The position numbers were made by a program, and so were the translations under genes. 56,914 nt of DNA from positions 1 through 56,914 of the forward strand of contig JAGXLL010000016.1 of assembly GCA_018334675.1 (NCBI GenBank), given 5' to 3'. This document shows, in pieces, positions 39,321 to 48,427 of this stretch. Numbering within the stretch: position 1 is the first letter of the stretch; each line of letters begins with the position of its first letter. The stretch is from Bacteroidales bacterium. GTDB lineage: Bacteria > Bacteroidota > Bacteroidia > Bacteroidales > UBA12077. Under the pieces are notes generated by a model. It did not search any database. It was given only the letters and a program-made list of their open reading frames with translations, and was not told the origin of the DNA.

Positions 39321-40853
39321 TTACATTCCGGTTATGATCGTTGCATAATTGCTCGTTTCCATCAGGACATCCACGGCCGGGGTCAACATTACTTCCCTGA
39401 CTCCCGGGAAGATCAGCAGGCTCAGGGCCAGGCACAGCACCACCAGCACCACCATGGACAGACTCATGGCAAAAGGCACCTCCCGGATCTTCTTGCTGAA
39501 GGTGGATTTGTTGAAGAAGGCGTAGCGCTGGAATTTCATAAAGGAGGCCAGGGTCACGATGCTGACCAATACAGCCAAAATGGCCAACAGATAAAACTCA
39601 CCCTTAATGGCCGCCACGATGATGATCAGTTTGCTGAAAAATCCATTGAAAGGAGGTATCCCTGATATGGACAGGGAAGCACCCAGTGAGGTGGTGCTTG
39701 TGACGGGCAGGCTTTTGAAGAGTCCTCCCATCATTTTAAGGTTCCTGGTACCCGTTACATATTCAATGGCTCCGGCATTAAGGAAGAGAAGCCCTTTGAA
39801 TACGGCGTGGTTGATCATATGAAACAAGCCCCCGGCAATGGCCAGGGCAGCTACCGAGCGGTCGCCTCCTTGTACCATCAGGATCATACCCATGCCTACT
39901 GCGATCACCACATAACCCATCTGGCTGATGCTGTGGTAAGCCAGCAGCCTTTTCAGGTCCCATTGTCCGATGGCCAGGAAAACCCCGATTACCATCGACA
40001 GAGCACCGATTACAGTGATCACCAGGCTTATTTCATAGGTGAGGGCAAACATATTGAAGAACAGCCGAAGCAGGGCGTAAATGCCGACTGCCTTGATCAG
40101 CACACCGGAGAGCATGGCCGAGATGGGCGCCGGAGCCGAGGAGTGGGCATCGGGCAGCCAGGCGTGAAAGGGGATCATGGCAGCTTTCATTCCGAAACCG
40201 CTGATCAGCAGTATTTGGGTGAAAGTGAGAAACAAATCCGGGGGCTCCTCTTTGAGTATACCCGATATATCCGCCAGGTTCAGGGTTCCGGTTTTCCAGT
40301 ATAACATTCCAATGGCCAGGAGTATCAGCAGGGAAGCGATGCCTCCCAATACCTGGTATTTGAAGGATGCTTCCAGTTCGGTTTTTTCTATGCCAAAGGC
40401 CACCAAGGCGTAAGAAGCGATCACGGCAATTTCCAGAAACACATACATGTTGAACATATCTCCCGTGAGCACTACACCGTTCATTCCGGCAATCATCAGG
40501 CTCAACAAGGCGAAGAAGTTATTCTGTGCCGTATACCTTTTGATGTAGGATATGGCAAAGAAGGTAGCCAATAACCCAATAAGATTGACAATCAGTAGGG
40601 TAAAGGCACTAAGCCCATCCAGCACCAGGTAAATGGCAATGGGAATGCCTTCCACAGGGCTCCATCCCCCTACCTGATAAGTTACCGGCTCTTTCAGTCC
40701 ACCGAAGATCAGGTGAAAAGTCAGGATGGTCAGAAACAGAAGCACCAGGGTAAGGAGGGCTTTCTGAAAACCCTTCACCAACCTGCCAAAAACGGGTATC
40801 AGGAAGGCAGAGGCTAAAGGTAAAATCACATATAAGGGTACCAGGCTGCTCAT
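39321..40853 (-). CDS. mrpD: MrpD/NuoN-like ion-translocating antiporter subunit of the membrane hydrogenase
   Basis: A 510-residue polytopic protein of the NuoL/M/N-MrpD family with about fourteen hydrophobic helices. Key residues are visible: a Glu in TGDMFNMYVFLEIAVIASYALVA (the conserved helix-5 Glu), lysines in LISGFGMKAAMIPFHAWLPDAH, and the broken-helix region HSISQMGYVVIAVGMG. It corresponds to MbhH, the main ion-pumping subunit of archaeal membrane hydrogenases. It lies three bases after mrpC. Together with the second antiporter-like protein at 42198 it gives this complex two pumping-type modules. Confidence 0.94.
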   Translation of the reverse strand: MSSLVPLYVILPLASAFLIPVFGRLVKGFQKALLTLVLLFLTILTFHLIFGGLKEPVTYQVGGWSPVEGIPIAIYLVLDGLSAFTLLIVNLIGLLATFFAISYIKRYTAQNNFFALLSLMIAGMNGVVLTGDMFNMYVFLEIAVIASYALVAFGIEKTELEASFKYQVLGGIASLLILLAIGMLYWKTGTLNLADISGILKEEPPDLFLTFTQILLISGFGMKAAMIPFHAWLPDAHSSAPAPISAMLSGVLIKAVGIYALLRLFFNMFALTYEISLVITVIGALSMVIGVFLAIGQWDLKRLLAYHSISQMGYVVIAVGMGMILMVQGGDRSVAALAIAGGLFHMINHAVFKGLLFLNAGAIEYVTGTRNLKMMGGLFKSLPVTSTTSLGASLSISGIPPFNGFFSKLIIIVAAIKGEFYLLAILAVLVSIVTLASFMKFQRYAFFNKSTFSKKIREVPFAMSLSMVVLVVLCLALSLLIFPGVREVMLTPAVDVLMETSNYATIITGM

Positions 40854-40856
40854 ATT

Positions 40857-41198
40857 TTATCCTCTTAAGTTATTGATTTCTCGTATATCGAAAGTTCCGT
40901 ATTTCTTGTATATGCGGATGGCTATGGCCAGCAGCATGGCCGAAGTGGCCAGTCCGATGACGATGGCCGTCAGCACCATGGCCTGGGGCAGCGGGTCTAC
41001 AAAAACCGGGTTTTCAGGCAGATTCTTTGTCAAAATAGGTGCTACCCCATTTTCCACGTACCCGATCAGGGCGAAGAAAAGAAAAACGGAGAACTCCATG
41101 ATTGTAAAACTGATCACGATTTTGATCAGGTTGCGTCGGGTCACGATTCCGTAAAGACCCACCAGGAATAAAAAGAAGCACATGAAATATACCGTCAT
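40857..41198 (-). CDS. mrpC: MrpC/NuoK-like subunit of the membrane hydrogenase
   Basis: A 113-residue, three-helix membrane protein of the MrpC/NuoK family (LYGIVTRRNLIKIVISFTIME, then DPLPQAMVLTAIVIGLATSAM near residues 66-90). The Glu in TIMEFSV is in the place of the conserved NuoK carboxylate. It overlaps mrpB by four bases and precedes mrpD by three, so the block is translationally coupled. It corresponds to MbhG in archaeal complexes and helps link the antiporter arm to the hydrogenase arm. Confidence 0.93.
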   Translation of the reverse strand: MTVYFMCFFLFLVGLYGIVTRRNLIKIVISFTIMEFSVFLFFALIGYVENGVAPILTKNLPENPVFVDPLPQAMVLTAIVIGLATSAMLLAIAIRIYKKYGTFDIREINNLRG

Positions 41199-41635
41199 CG
41201 TTGTTCCTCCTCTTCTTTAAAGATGATTAATGCCAGAAATATGGTGATGATGGCAGCCGCCACTTCTATGCCGATCAATATGTTGTACAGGGGCACGGCA
41301 CCAGCGCTCACCAGTTCCCCTACCGTGCCTTTCGGCAGATAGTCATTGAAAAAAACTTTGCTACCGATCAGCAGTCCGGCGGTGGCCAAAATCAGGGTGG
41401 CCAGAATGGAGAGGCTCTCTGTGACAGATGAACCGGTCTCTTCCTTGCGCAGCTTGACCACTTCACTGCCAAAGGCAAGGATCAGAAGGATAAATGCCCC
41501 GGCCAGTATGATGCCCCCGGCAAAAGCTCCGCCGGGTGTCAGGTGTCCGTGAACCACGATGTAGATTCCATAGATGCATATGATGCCGCTCATCAGCTGG
41601 GCTACTTTTTTGACAATGGGTGTGAGTCCTTTCAT
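41195..41635 (-). CDS. mrpB: MrpB-like subunit of the membrane hydrogenase
   Basis: A 146-residue four-helix membrane protein. The family motif GHLTPGGAFAGGIILAGAF (near residues 30-48) marks MrpB/MbhF. Polar residues in the helix pairs and a charged C-terminus (FKEEEEQR) are typical. It lies 12 bases after the MbhD/E-like gene and overlaps mrpC by four bases. It is expected to be part of the sodium-path module. No unusual features. Confidence 0.93.
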   Translation of the reverse strand: MKGLTPIVKKVAQLMSGIICIYGIYIVVHGHLTPGGAFAGGIILAGAFILLILAFGSEVVKLRKEETGSSVTESLSILATLILATAGLLIGSKVFFNDYLPKGTVGELVSAGAVPLYNILIGIEVAAAIITIFLALIIFKEEEEQR

Positions 41636-41647
41636 CGGTTGTGGTTT

Positions 41648-42175
41648 TTATTTTTTTCCTTTTAGCCGCAGCACGGTTAAAACACCCAGTGCTGCTGTAA
41701 ATAAGATGGTTGCCTCGCCCAGGGTGTCGTAAGCCCTAAAATCCCAGAGTACGCCGGTGACCAGGTTTGCTGCACCTGTTCTTTGTGCGCCTTCTTCCAC
41801 ATAGGTTTGCGACATGCGCATGCTGTGTTCCCCAAACAGCTCGAGCGAAGCGGTTGCCATATCAAAGAAATAGATCATGAAGCCGATGAACATCAGCCCC
41901 AGTATGATGTTGACCGTTCCTTTCCAACCGGCCGGAGTTTTCAATTCCTTGCGGCTGCTGTCGAGCACCACGGCCACCATGATGATCAGGGTGATCGTCT
42001 CCACTACGATTTGTACAATGGCCAGGTCGGGAGCTCTCAGATGAAGAAAACAGATCACCAGTCCGTAACCCACAATGCCCTGAGCGATGACTGCCGAGAG
42101 CAGATCGTTGGCATGCAGGGCATATATCGCCCCGATGATCATGAAACCCAGTATGACAGATAGTAAAACTTCCAT
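41648..42175 (-). CDS. MbhD/MbhE-like (MrpA C-terminal-like) membrane subunit, fused
   Basis: A 175-residue membrane protein. The first half (LLSAVIAQGIVGYGLVICFLHLRAPDLAIVQIVVE in pieces) matches DUF4040/MbhD, a homologue of a C-terminal part of MrpA; the APDLA segment is diagnostic. The second half (LVTGVLWDFRAYDTLGEATILFTAALGVL, in pieces) matches MbhE. In Pyrococcus these are two genes, so this is a natural fusion. It follows the large antiporter gene by 22 bases and supplies the MrpA remainder that the large subunit lacks. Confidence 0.85.
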   Translation of the reverse strand: MEVLLSVILGFMIIGAIYALHANDLLSAVIAQGIVGYGLVICFLHLRAPDLAIVQIVVETITLIIMVAVVLDSSRKELKTPAGWKGTVNIILGLMFIGFMIYFFDMATASLELFGEHSMRMSQTYVEEGAQRTGAANLVTGVLWDFRAYDTLGEATILFTAALGVLTVLRLKGKK

Positions 42176-42197
42176 ATATCTCTTACATTAATGATTT

Positions 42198-44060
42198 TTA
42201 GAGCAACAGCAGCATGATGATGATGAATCCGGCAAAGATCCAGATGGCATAAGCGGTCATCACGCCGGTATGAACCTTGCTGAATAGTAGGTTCAATCCG
42301 TAAAAAAGTTTCTTGAACAGCACATAAAGATCGAACCAGCCTTTCTGGGCGGTTTCATAAATTTCTTTCAGGGGGCGCATTTCCCTGATGGTGTTGTAGT
42401 ATTCCGTCACCCGGTATCCGGCAGTTTCATAGAACGTTTCACCCCCGATATAGGCATCGGCTTTGCGCATGTTCCTGATGTTGCCTGCCAGGTAGATTAA
42501 AATGCCCAGCACAATATAAATCAAAACCAGCAGGGAGACCGTGGAGGATTGCCAGACGCCCACGAACTCAAAGGGGCCGGTGTAGGATTCGAACAAGCCG
42601 GGCACGACCCAGTTGGTGGCGAACACTCCAAAGCCGATACATACAATGGCCAGCAGGAGTTTTGGGAGCCACATCAGGATATTGACCTCACGGAGACTGT
42701 CAAATGCTTCTTTCCTTCTGCCCAGGAATATGCCTGAAATGAATTTGATAAAACTGGCCAGGGTCAATGCGGAACCCAAAACAGCTCCTGCCAGCCATAT
42801 GATCCAGAGTTGACTTGCTATGCCGCTGCCGTGGCCGAAATCGATGATGCTCTGGTAGATCATCCATTTGGAGGCGAAACCGTTCAGTGGTGGTATGCCG
42901 GAGATGGCCAGGGCAAAGATCAGGGCCGAGAAGAAGGTGACAGGCATGCGACTGGATAAGCCGCCCAAATCATCCAGGTCTTCTTTGCCGGTTTTGTCCT
43001 GCACGCTTCCAGCACTCAGGAAGAGTCCACTTTTATAGAGGGCATGGTTGACCATGTGGAATAAACCAGCGGCAACAGCCAGGGGTGTGGCAATGGCTAT
43101 GCCCAGGATCATGTAGCCTACCTGGGATACGGCATGAAAGCTCAGCAGCCTTTTGAAATTGTGTTGTATTAATGCCATCATCACTGCTGTCAGGATGGTT
43201 AGTACGGCCAGGATAATCAGGATCAACGTAAGCCATTGATTGACCCGGAAGATGTCCACGCATAGGCGGGTGAGAAAATAAATGCCTAACAACTTATCGA
43301 GCGAGGCCGGCAGGTAGGCTGTTGAGGAGGCCGGAGCATGCTGAGCAAAATCGGGTATCCAGGAATGGAAAGGGAAGGCACCGGCCTTGGTGAAGCTGCC
43401 GATCATAAGGGTTATGAAAGCCCAGATCTCCAGGGAGGAGGAGGTGGCCAGGTCGAGTTCGCTCATGTTCCATGTACCCGTGAGTTGCCAGATGATGGCT
43501 ATGCCCAGGATCATGATGCCGTCCGAGGCACCGATGATGATCAGGGTTTTCTTGGCAGCAGCCGAGCTCTTCTCATCCTGGCCTTTTATGAGTTTATAAA
43601 GGGTGAATCCCAGGATACCCCAGAAAAAGATGAACAACAGCATGTTGTCGGCCAGCACCGCACCTATAGCAGATCCCAGGGTGATCAGGAAAAAGGGATA
43701 GAAATGGTATATTTTTTTCTTTTGATGGACCGAGCGGCTGGAATAGATGGCGATCACCACGGCGAAGCCCCCGACGAACAAGGCGATCAGTTGGCTCAGG
43801 GGGTCGATGTTCAGGGTAAGGTATTGTCCTGCACCCACGAGCAACTCATGGAGTATGGAGCCGTCTGCTGCTGTTTGGGGGACCAGGGCGAGCTGGACGG
43901 TCTGGGATTCATAGCCGTAGACGACAAAGCCCAGGTATAGGACAATGATCGAGACGATCAGGGCAAACAGCGCTTTGATCGCTTTCAGGCGCTCGGGCAA
44001 CAGGAAAAGGATGATTCCTGCAACAATGGGCAAAAGGATGATGTAGTATAGTACATCCAT
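42198..44060 (-). CDS. NuoL/MrpA-N-like antiporter subunit of the membrane hydrogenase
   Basis: A 620-residue polytopic membrane protein of the NuoL/HyfB/MrpA N-terminal family. Conserved features are the helix-7 region LMIGSFTKAGAFPFHSWIPDFAQHAPASS, visible in pieces near residues 215-245, and the broken-helix Lys/His area FKRLLSFHAVSQVGYMI. A long C-terminal amphipathic section follows (EMRPLKEIYETAQKGWFD) with a final transmembrane helix. Pyrococcus-type Mbh has only one antiporter-like subunit; this operon has this one and MrpD, nearer the Mrp or Mbs/complex-I layout. It starts 10 bases after the large hydrogenase subunit gene. Confidence 0.92.
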   Translation of the reverse strand: MDVLYYIILLPIVAGIILFLLPERLKAIKALFALIVSIIVLYLGFVVYGYESQTVQLALVPQTAADGSILHELLVGAGQYLTLNIDPLSQLIALFVGGFAVVIAIYSSRSVHQKKKIYHFYPFFLITLGSAIGAVLADNMLLFIFFWGILGFTLYKLIKGQDEKSSAAAKKTLIIIGASDGIMILGIAIIWQLTGTWNMSELDLATSSSLEIWAFITLMIGSFTKAGAFPFHSWIPDFAQHAPASSTAYLPASLDKLLGIYFLTRLCVDIFRVNQWLTLILIILAVLTILTAVMMALIQHNFKRLLSFHAVSQVGYMILGIAIATPLAVAAGLFHMVNHALYKSGLFLSAGSVQDKTGKEDLDDLGGLSSRMPVTFFSALIFALAISGIPPLNGFASKWMIYQSIIDFGHGSGIASQLWIIWLAGAVLGSALTLASFIKFISGIFLGRRKEAFDSLREVNILMWLPKLLLAIVCIGFGVFATNWVVPGLFESYTGPFEFVGVWQSSTVSLLVLIYIVLGILIYLAGNIRNMRKADAYIGGETFYETAGYRVTEYYNTIREMRPLKEIYETAQKGWFDLYVLFKKLFYGLNLLFSKVHTGVMTAYAIWIFAGFIIIMLLLL

Positions 44061-44070
44061 AATGTTGGGT

Positions 44071-45264
44071 TTAGGCGTTATTTCTTATTTGTTGCGTTTT
44101 TTGCTTCGACAGTTCCACCAACTGGTTGCCATCGTAGATTTTTTTGCCTGTATGCCAGTCATAGGCAAAGGCCATGCGCTCGGTACAACAGTAGCAGGGG
44201 TCGACAGCAGCCAGGGAGATGGTGGCATCGGATATGGTCTGTCCCACGCACGATTTTTTAAAGGTGGCGATGTTCACGTAACTGGGAGCACGAATCTTAT
44301 GACGAACAGGTGAATTGGAGCCGTCGGTCTTGACAAAATGGAAGACCTCACCCCGGGGGGCCTCCGCCCTTCCCGTACCCATTCCTTCAGGTATCTCTTT
44401 AACCTGCACCTCAATGTCTCCTTCCGGTTCTTTCTCCAGTCCGTCCAGGCATTGCTCGATAATCTTGATGGATTCGTAATTCTCCAGCAGCCTCACCTGG
44501 GCCTTGGCAAATACATCTCCCTGCGGGGCCGTGATCACCTTCCAGTCCACCATGTCGTAGGCGGCATAGGGATCATCCCTTCTCACATCGATCTCCCATC
44601 CCGAAGCCCTGGCGGTAGGTCCTACCGCAGCATAATCCATCACGTCCTGTTTGGTGAGAATGCCCACTCCTTTGGTTCGGGCATGAATGACAGGATCGTC
44701 CATGACCGCCCCGGTGAGCAGATCGTTTTTCTTTTTCAATTCATTCATGATTTTACGAGCCAGCTTGATCTGGTCGGTGCTGATGTCCCTGCGCACCCCG
44801 CCGATCTTGAACATGGCATAGCTGTTGCGGTTGCCCGAGATGATCTCGAACAGGTCGAGCACGGGCTCCCGGTATTTCCAGGCCCACATCCATACCGTGT
44901 TGTAGCCCAAAAAATGTCCGGCCAGGCCTACCCACAGGAAGTGGCTGTGAAGCCGCTCCAGCTCTCCTACGATCGAGCGGATGTATTTGGCCCGGTTGGG
45001 GGGCTCTACCTGGGCGATCTCTTCCATGCAATTGGCATAGGCAAAGGGATGGGAAGTGGAACAGATGCCGCATATGCGCTCCACCAGGAAGAAGACCTGC
45101 TCGAAAGTCTTACTCTCACTTAGTTTCTCGATCCCCCGATGGTTGTAACCGGTTTCCCACTTGATGTCTTTTACCGTTTCACCCTCGCAATAGAGCTTGA
45201 ACAACTCAGGCTCTTCCTGGAGGGGATGGTAGGGACCGACGGGTATGATTCTTTTGTTGGCCAT
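44071..45264 (-). CDS. mbhL: Group 4 [NiFe]-hydrogenase large (catalytic) subunit
   Basis: A 397-residue NuoD-like subunit with both nickel-binding pairs intact: RICGICSTSH (L1, near residue 63) and DPCYCCTER (L2, near 357). It is therefore a true hydrogenase and not an Mbx/Mbs or complex-I homologue that has lost them. About 30 residues follow L2, available for cleavage by the HycI-like protease encoded at 37070. The chain follows NuoC- and NuoB-like genes in order. It reduces protons or oxidises H2 on the cytoplasmic side of the membrane, with electrons from ferredoxin and possibly NAD(P)H through the attached diaphorase. Confidence 0.96.
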   Translation of the reverse strand: MANKRIIPVGPYHPLQEEPELFKLYCEGETVKDIKWETGYNHRGIEKLSESKTFEQVFFLVERICGICSTSHPFAYANCMEEIAQVEPPNRAKYIRSIVGELERLHSHFLWVGLAGHFLGYNTVWMWAWKYREPVLDLFEIISGNRNSYAMFKIGGVRRDISTDQIKLARKIMNELKKKNDLLTGAVMDDPVIHARTKGVGILTKQDVMDYAAVGPTARASGWEIDVRRDDPYAAYDMVDWKVITAPQGDVFAKAQVRLLENYESIKIIEQCLDGLEKEPEGDIEVQVKEIPEGMGTGRAEAPRGEVFHFVKTDGSNSPVRHKIRAPSYVNIATFKKSCVGQTISDATISLAAVDPCYCCTERMAFAYDWHTGKKIYDGNQLVELSKQKTQQIRNNA

Positions 45265-45270
45265 GCTTGG

Positions 45271-45714
45271 TTAGGATTTAAAGTTTTTTCGGTACGGGTA
45301 AACACCTTCTGCCCAATTGCCGTCGGATAGGAGCTTTTCGGGCTCCGGATGGTTCCGGAACGTAATGCCCAATATCTCATGCATTTCCCGCTCGATCCAG
45401 TTGGCTCCTGAGAACATATTGGCCAGGGATTCGATCTGAGGCTTTTCCTCCGGCAATATTACATGGAGGTTGATGATGTTGCCCGAGGTGTCGTCACTGA
45501 AGTGGTACATGATCTCAAAGCCCTCTTTGCTGTGGAAGGCAGAAGCGATGATAAACCGGAACTTGAGATTTTGATAGAAGTAACGGGCGATTTCGGTCAG
45601 CGCATCAGCACGTATATCGATCATATAACGCTTATCCCGGATGATCTGGCTTCCGGTGACTCCCTCCGGCAGTTGTTGCTGTATGTTTTCCAGAAATGTT
45701 TGTTTGTCCATCAT
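45271..45714 (-). CDS. mbhK: NuoC-like subunit of the membrane [NiFe]-hydrogenase
   Basis: A 147-residue NuoC/HycE-N-like protein. The signature NWIEREMHEILGITFRNHPE near residues 103-122 is the standard complex-I 30 kDa motif, here on a separate gene and not fused to the large subunit. The start ATG lies 4 bases after the small-subunit stop codon. It is a structural part of the peripheral arm with no cofactor. Confidence 0.94.
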   Translation of the reverse strand: MMDKQTFLENIQQQLPEGVTGSQIIRDKRYMIDIRADALTEIARYFYQNLKFRFIIASAFHSKEGFEIMYHFSDDTSGNIINLHVILPEEKPQIESLANMFSGANWIEREMHEILGITFRNHPEPEKLLSDGNWAEGVYPYRKNFKS

Positions 45715-45718
45715 GAGA

Positions 45719-46132
45719 CTATATGGTTTGCATTAATTTACTGAGCCCGGAGATCATGGCTTCCGGCTTGGGCGGACACCCCGGTATATAGGCATCTACC
45801 GGTATGATCTGATCCACGGGTCCGGCGAAAGTGTTGCCTTCTGCAAAGATGCCCCCGGTTATGCCGCAAGCTCCGAAGGCCACCACATAAACCGGCTTGG
45901 ACGCCTGGTTGTACACTTCAAGCAACCGGGGTTTATCCCGCTGGTTGATCGATCCGCTCACCAGGATCACATCGGCATGCCTGGGGCTGCCCACCAGTTT
46001 GATTCCGAAGCGTTCCACGTCGTAGCGGGGGGTGAGCACATCCAGTATCTCGATGTCGCAGTTGTTACATGAAGCACCCGCCAGGTGAAATACCCAGAGT
46101 GATTTTTTCAGACAAAAGCTTTTCAGTCCCAT
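45719..46132 (-). CDS. mbhJ: NuoB-like small subunit of the membrane [NiFe]-hydrogenase
   Basis: A 137-residue small subunit that carries the proximal 4Fe-4S cluster. Its ligands are visible as GASCNNCDIE near residue 20, the Cys in GACGITGG near 86, and GCPPKPE near 118. The length is that of group 4 hydrogenases rather than the larger group 1-3 small subunits. It takes electrons from the ferredoxin-type subunits to the nickel site in MbhL. It lies between the MbhM and MbhK genes with short spacings. Confidence 0.95.
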   Translation of the reverse strand: MGLKSFCLKKSLWVFHLAGASCNNCDIEILDVLTPRYDVERFGIKLVGSPRHADVILVSGSINQRDKPRLLEVYNQASKPVYVVAFGACGITGGIFAEGNTFAGPVDQIIPVDAYIPGCPPKPEAMISGLSKLMQTI

Positions 46133-46142
46133 GGCATTGGTT

Positions 46143-47075
46143 TTATAGTCCTAAATATGTAAGTACGATGGCTATGATCACCAGGGCATTCATGCCGATC
46201 AAAAAAAACCGCATGGCCTGTTTGATCCTGAGCCGGGGGTTGGTGTTGCGGATCAGGGTTAGCAACAGTACCACAGCCAGCACTTTAAGAACGGCCCACA
46301 GGATGCCGATGCCCTCCAGGTGGAAGCCGCTCATGAGGAAGGCCACGATCAGGGCAGGCAGAATGAACAACATGATGTATTTGGTGAATTGCACCAGGGC
46401 ATAGACCGTTCCGGAATATTCAATAAAGGAGCCTTCCGAAAGCTCCGTTTCGGCTTCGGCAATGTCGAAGGGCACCATACCGAGTTTGGCCTGGATGCAG
46501 AACACACCCACGATCAAGAGGAGGACACCCGAGATGCTCCCGATAAAGGGAGAGGCCTGGGCCTGCATCTGTATGATCTCGCTCATCCGCATGGCCTGAT
46601 CGGCCTTTAGAATAATGGCTGCAAAAAAGAGCAGGAAAGTGAGCTCGTAACTTACAATCAGCTTGATTTCCCGGGAGGCACCCACCGAGGCCAGGGGGTT
46701 TCCGGAGGCCAGGGCACCCAGGATATAGGTGAGCGAGGGGATGGTCAGCAAATAGAAGATAACCATCACATCCCCTTCAAAGCCAATGTGGATGTTGAAC
46801 AGGGGCAGGAGAATAAAAGCCGCCGCAGCTGTAGCTCCAAAGAGTCCCAGCACCGGTGCGATCAGAAAAGTCATCCTGGCACCCCGCGCAGGTAATAGGG
46901 TTTCTTTTACCAGTAGAAGCTTAAGAAAATCATAAAAGGGCTGAAGCAGCGGGGGCCCTTTCCGGAACTGAACCTGGGCTGTGATCTTTCTGTCAAACCA
47001 GGACAGCAGGCCGCCTACTACTCCTGCAAACAGCAACCCCGGATAAATCAAGAAGTAAAAGAGTGTTTCAGCCAT
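46143..47075 (-). CDS. mbhM: NuoH-like membrane anchor subunit of the [NiFe]-hydrogenase
   Basis: A 310-residue membrane protein of the NuoH/HyfC/MbhM family with about eight hydrophobic helices. The conserved loops are KGPPLLQPFYDFLKLL near residue 40 and FDIAEAETELSEGSFIEYSG near 203, rich in the acidic residues that link redox chemistry to ion movement. It overlaps the ferredoxin gene by 8 bases. It anchors the hydrogenase module to the antiporter-like subunits. Confidence 0.95.
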   Translation of the reverse strand: MAETLFYFLIYPGLLFAGVVGGLLSWFDRKITAQVQFRKGPPLLQPFYDFLKLLLVKETLLPARGARMTFLIAPVLGLFGATAAAAFILLPLFNIHIGFEGDVMVIFYLLTIPSLTYILGALASGNPLASVGASREIKLIVSYELTFLLFFAAIILKADQAMRMSEIIQMQAQASPFIGSISGVLLLIVGVFCIQAKLGMVPFDIAEAETELSEGSFIEYSGTVYALVQFTKYIMLFILPALIVAFLMSGFHLEGIGILWAVLKVLAVVLLLTLIRNTNPRLRIKQAMRFFLIGMNALVIIAIVLTYLGL

Positions 47076-47580
47076 CGTTCTCGTTTTTTAGTTTGTCATA
47101 GGGAATGTCTTTTACCAATACCTGATCGTTCAGGGCATAAATATCCTGCTCCGGATTTTCTTCCATATCCACCATTTTTACTGCCCCACCCGGATTGTAT
47201 TGGATGAATTGCCGCAGTTCTTTTTCATCATTCAGGTCGAAATACCGCTCGGGGTCCCTGTGATGCTCGAAAAAATCACTCATCATGGTTCCGAAGGGAC
47301 AGATCGTGACACAAGATTTACAGGAGATGCACAGATTGGTGTGGCGCGTGATCATGCCTTCCACATCTTTTTCCAGGGCATCCGCCGGACAAACCTGGAT
47401 GCAGGGAGCTTCTTCGCACCTTCTGCAGGTAAAGCGGAAGACAGCCAGTTCCCGGAGCGTCTTGAGTCCATTGGTATTGGGATGATCGCTGAGGATGCCA
47501 TCTATCCTTGGTTTGTCACCTCTTCCGGTGATGTGATGGTCCCTCAGTTTGGTCAGATCGATTAATATCTTTTTGCTCAT
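47068..47580 (-). CDS. Two-cluster ferredoxin-like electron-transfer subunit of the hydrogenase operon
   Basis: A 170-residue Fe-S protein. Two 4Fe-4S motifs are visible: CRRCEEAPCIQVCP near residue 54 and CISCKSCVTICPFG near 84, like HycB/HydN-type proteins. The C-terminal 70 residues are acidic. The start ATG 47580 fits the 13-base gap from the preceding gene; an upstream frame to 47628 would overlap that gene. It probably links the diaphorase pair upstream to the hydrogenase core downstream, a bridge that standard Mbh complexes do not need. That role is inferred from position. Confidence 0.88.
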   Translation of the reverse strand: MSKKILIDLTKLRDHHITGRGDKPRIDGILSDHPNTNGLKTLRELAVFRFTCRRCEEAPCIQVCPADALEKDVEGMITRHTNLCISCKSCVTICPFGTMMSDFFEHHRDPERYFDLNDEKELRQFIQYNPGGAVKMVDMEENPEQDIYALNDQVLVKDIPYDKLKNENDG

Positions 47581-47593
47581 GGGATGTTGGTTT

Positions 47594-48415
47594 TTATTTC
47601 CATATGTCCGGCTTGTCTTTGATCTCATCGTAACTGAAAACTGGTCCGTCCTTACAGACGAAATATTCGCCCATCATGCAATGACCGCACTTGCCCAGGC
47701 CGCACGACATGTTTTTTTCCATGGACAGATAGATGTTGTGTTCGGGATAGCCCATCTCCAGGAGCTTTTGCACACTGAACTTCATCATGATAGGCGGGCC
47801 GACCACTACCGCCACCGAATCATCGATGTTGACATCGATCTTGTCAAGCAGCACCGTGGCCACCCCCACTTGTTCGGTCCACGATTCGTCGGCTTCATCC
47901 ACCGTACGCATGACCTCGAACTTCGGTATGTTGCGCAGCTCATCGATATAGGGTTCATAGATGCATTCCTGCGGGGATTTGGAGCCGTAACAGAAGGTGA
48001 CTTTCTTGACGCGCTCCTGTTCGGCTTCCAGGTTGTAAAGCAGAGAGCGCAACGGGGCAAAGCCGCAGCCTCCGCCCAGTATAAGGACCTCCTTGTCGTA
48101 GAGTTTTTCCAGGGGATATCCCCTTCCATAAGGTCCTCGTATGCCGAGGGTTTCTCCACCTTTCATCTGGTGGAGCCGCTCGGTGACATATCCGGTTTGC
48201 ATAACGGTGATGTCAATGCGGTCTTTGATCAGGGGGGAGGAAGAGGGTGTAAAAGGAGCTTCTCCAACGCCATCTACCACCAGTTCAACGAACTGACCAG
48301 TATGGAAGTTGAAATTGTGTTCGGGCTTGAGTACAAATGTCTTGATGGTGGGAGATTCCTCAATCACCTCCAACAATTTCGACTTAATGGGCTTGTATAT
48401 ATTTGTGTTGTTCAT
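47594..48415 (-). CDS. FAD/NAD(P)H-binding diaphorase subunit (HydG/SudB-type gamma subunit)
   Basis: A 273-residue ferredoxin-reductase-fold protein like the gamma subunit of group 3b sulfhydrogenases. The FAD site is around FTPSSSP and GPYGRGYP, the nucleotide-binding loop is LILGGGCGFAPLRSLL near residue 108, and a C-terminal [2Fe-2S] site reads CGLGKCGHC...CKDG near 230-248. It moves electrons between NAD(P)H and Fe-S clusters. It lies 12 bases after the Fe-S beta subunit gene. Its presence in a group 4 hydrogenase operon suggests the complex can use pyridine nucleotides as well as ferredoxin. NADH versus NADPH preference cannot be read. Confidence 0.92.
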   Translation of the reverse strand: MNNTNIYKPIKSKLLEVIEESPTIKTFVLKPEHNFNFHTGQFVELVVDGVGEAPFTPSSSPLIKDRIDITVMQTGYVTERLHQMKGGETLGIRGPYGRGYPLEKLYDKEVLILGGGCGFAPLRSLLYNLEAEQERVKKVTFCYGSKSPQECIYEPYIDELRNIPKFEVMRTVDEADESWTEQVGVATVLLDKIDVNIDDSVAVVVGPPIMMKFSVQKLLEMGYPEHNIYLSMEKNMSCGLGKCGHCMMGEYFVCKDGPVFSYDEIKDKPDIWK

Positions 48416-48427
48416 GAAAGAGGATTT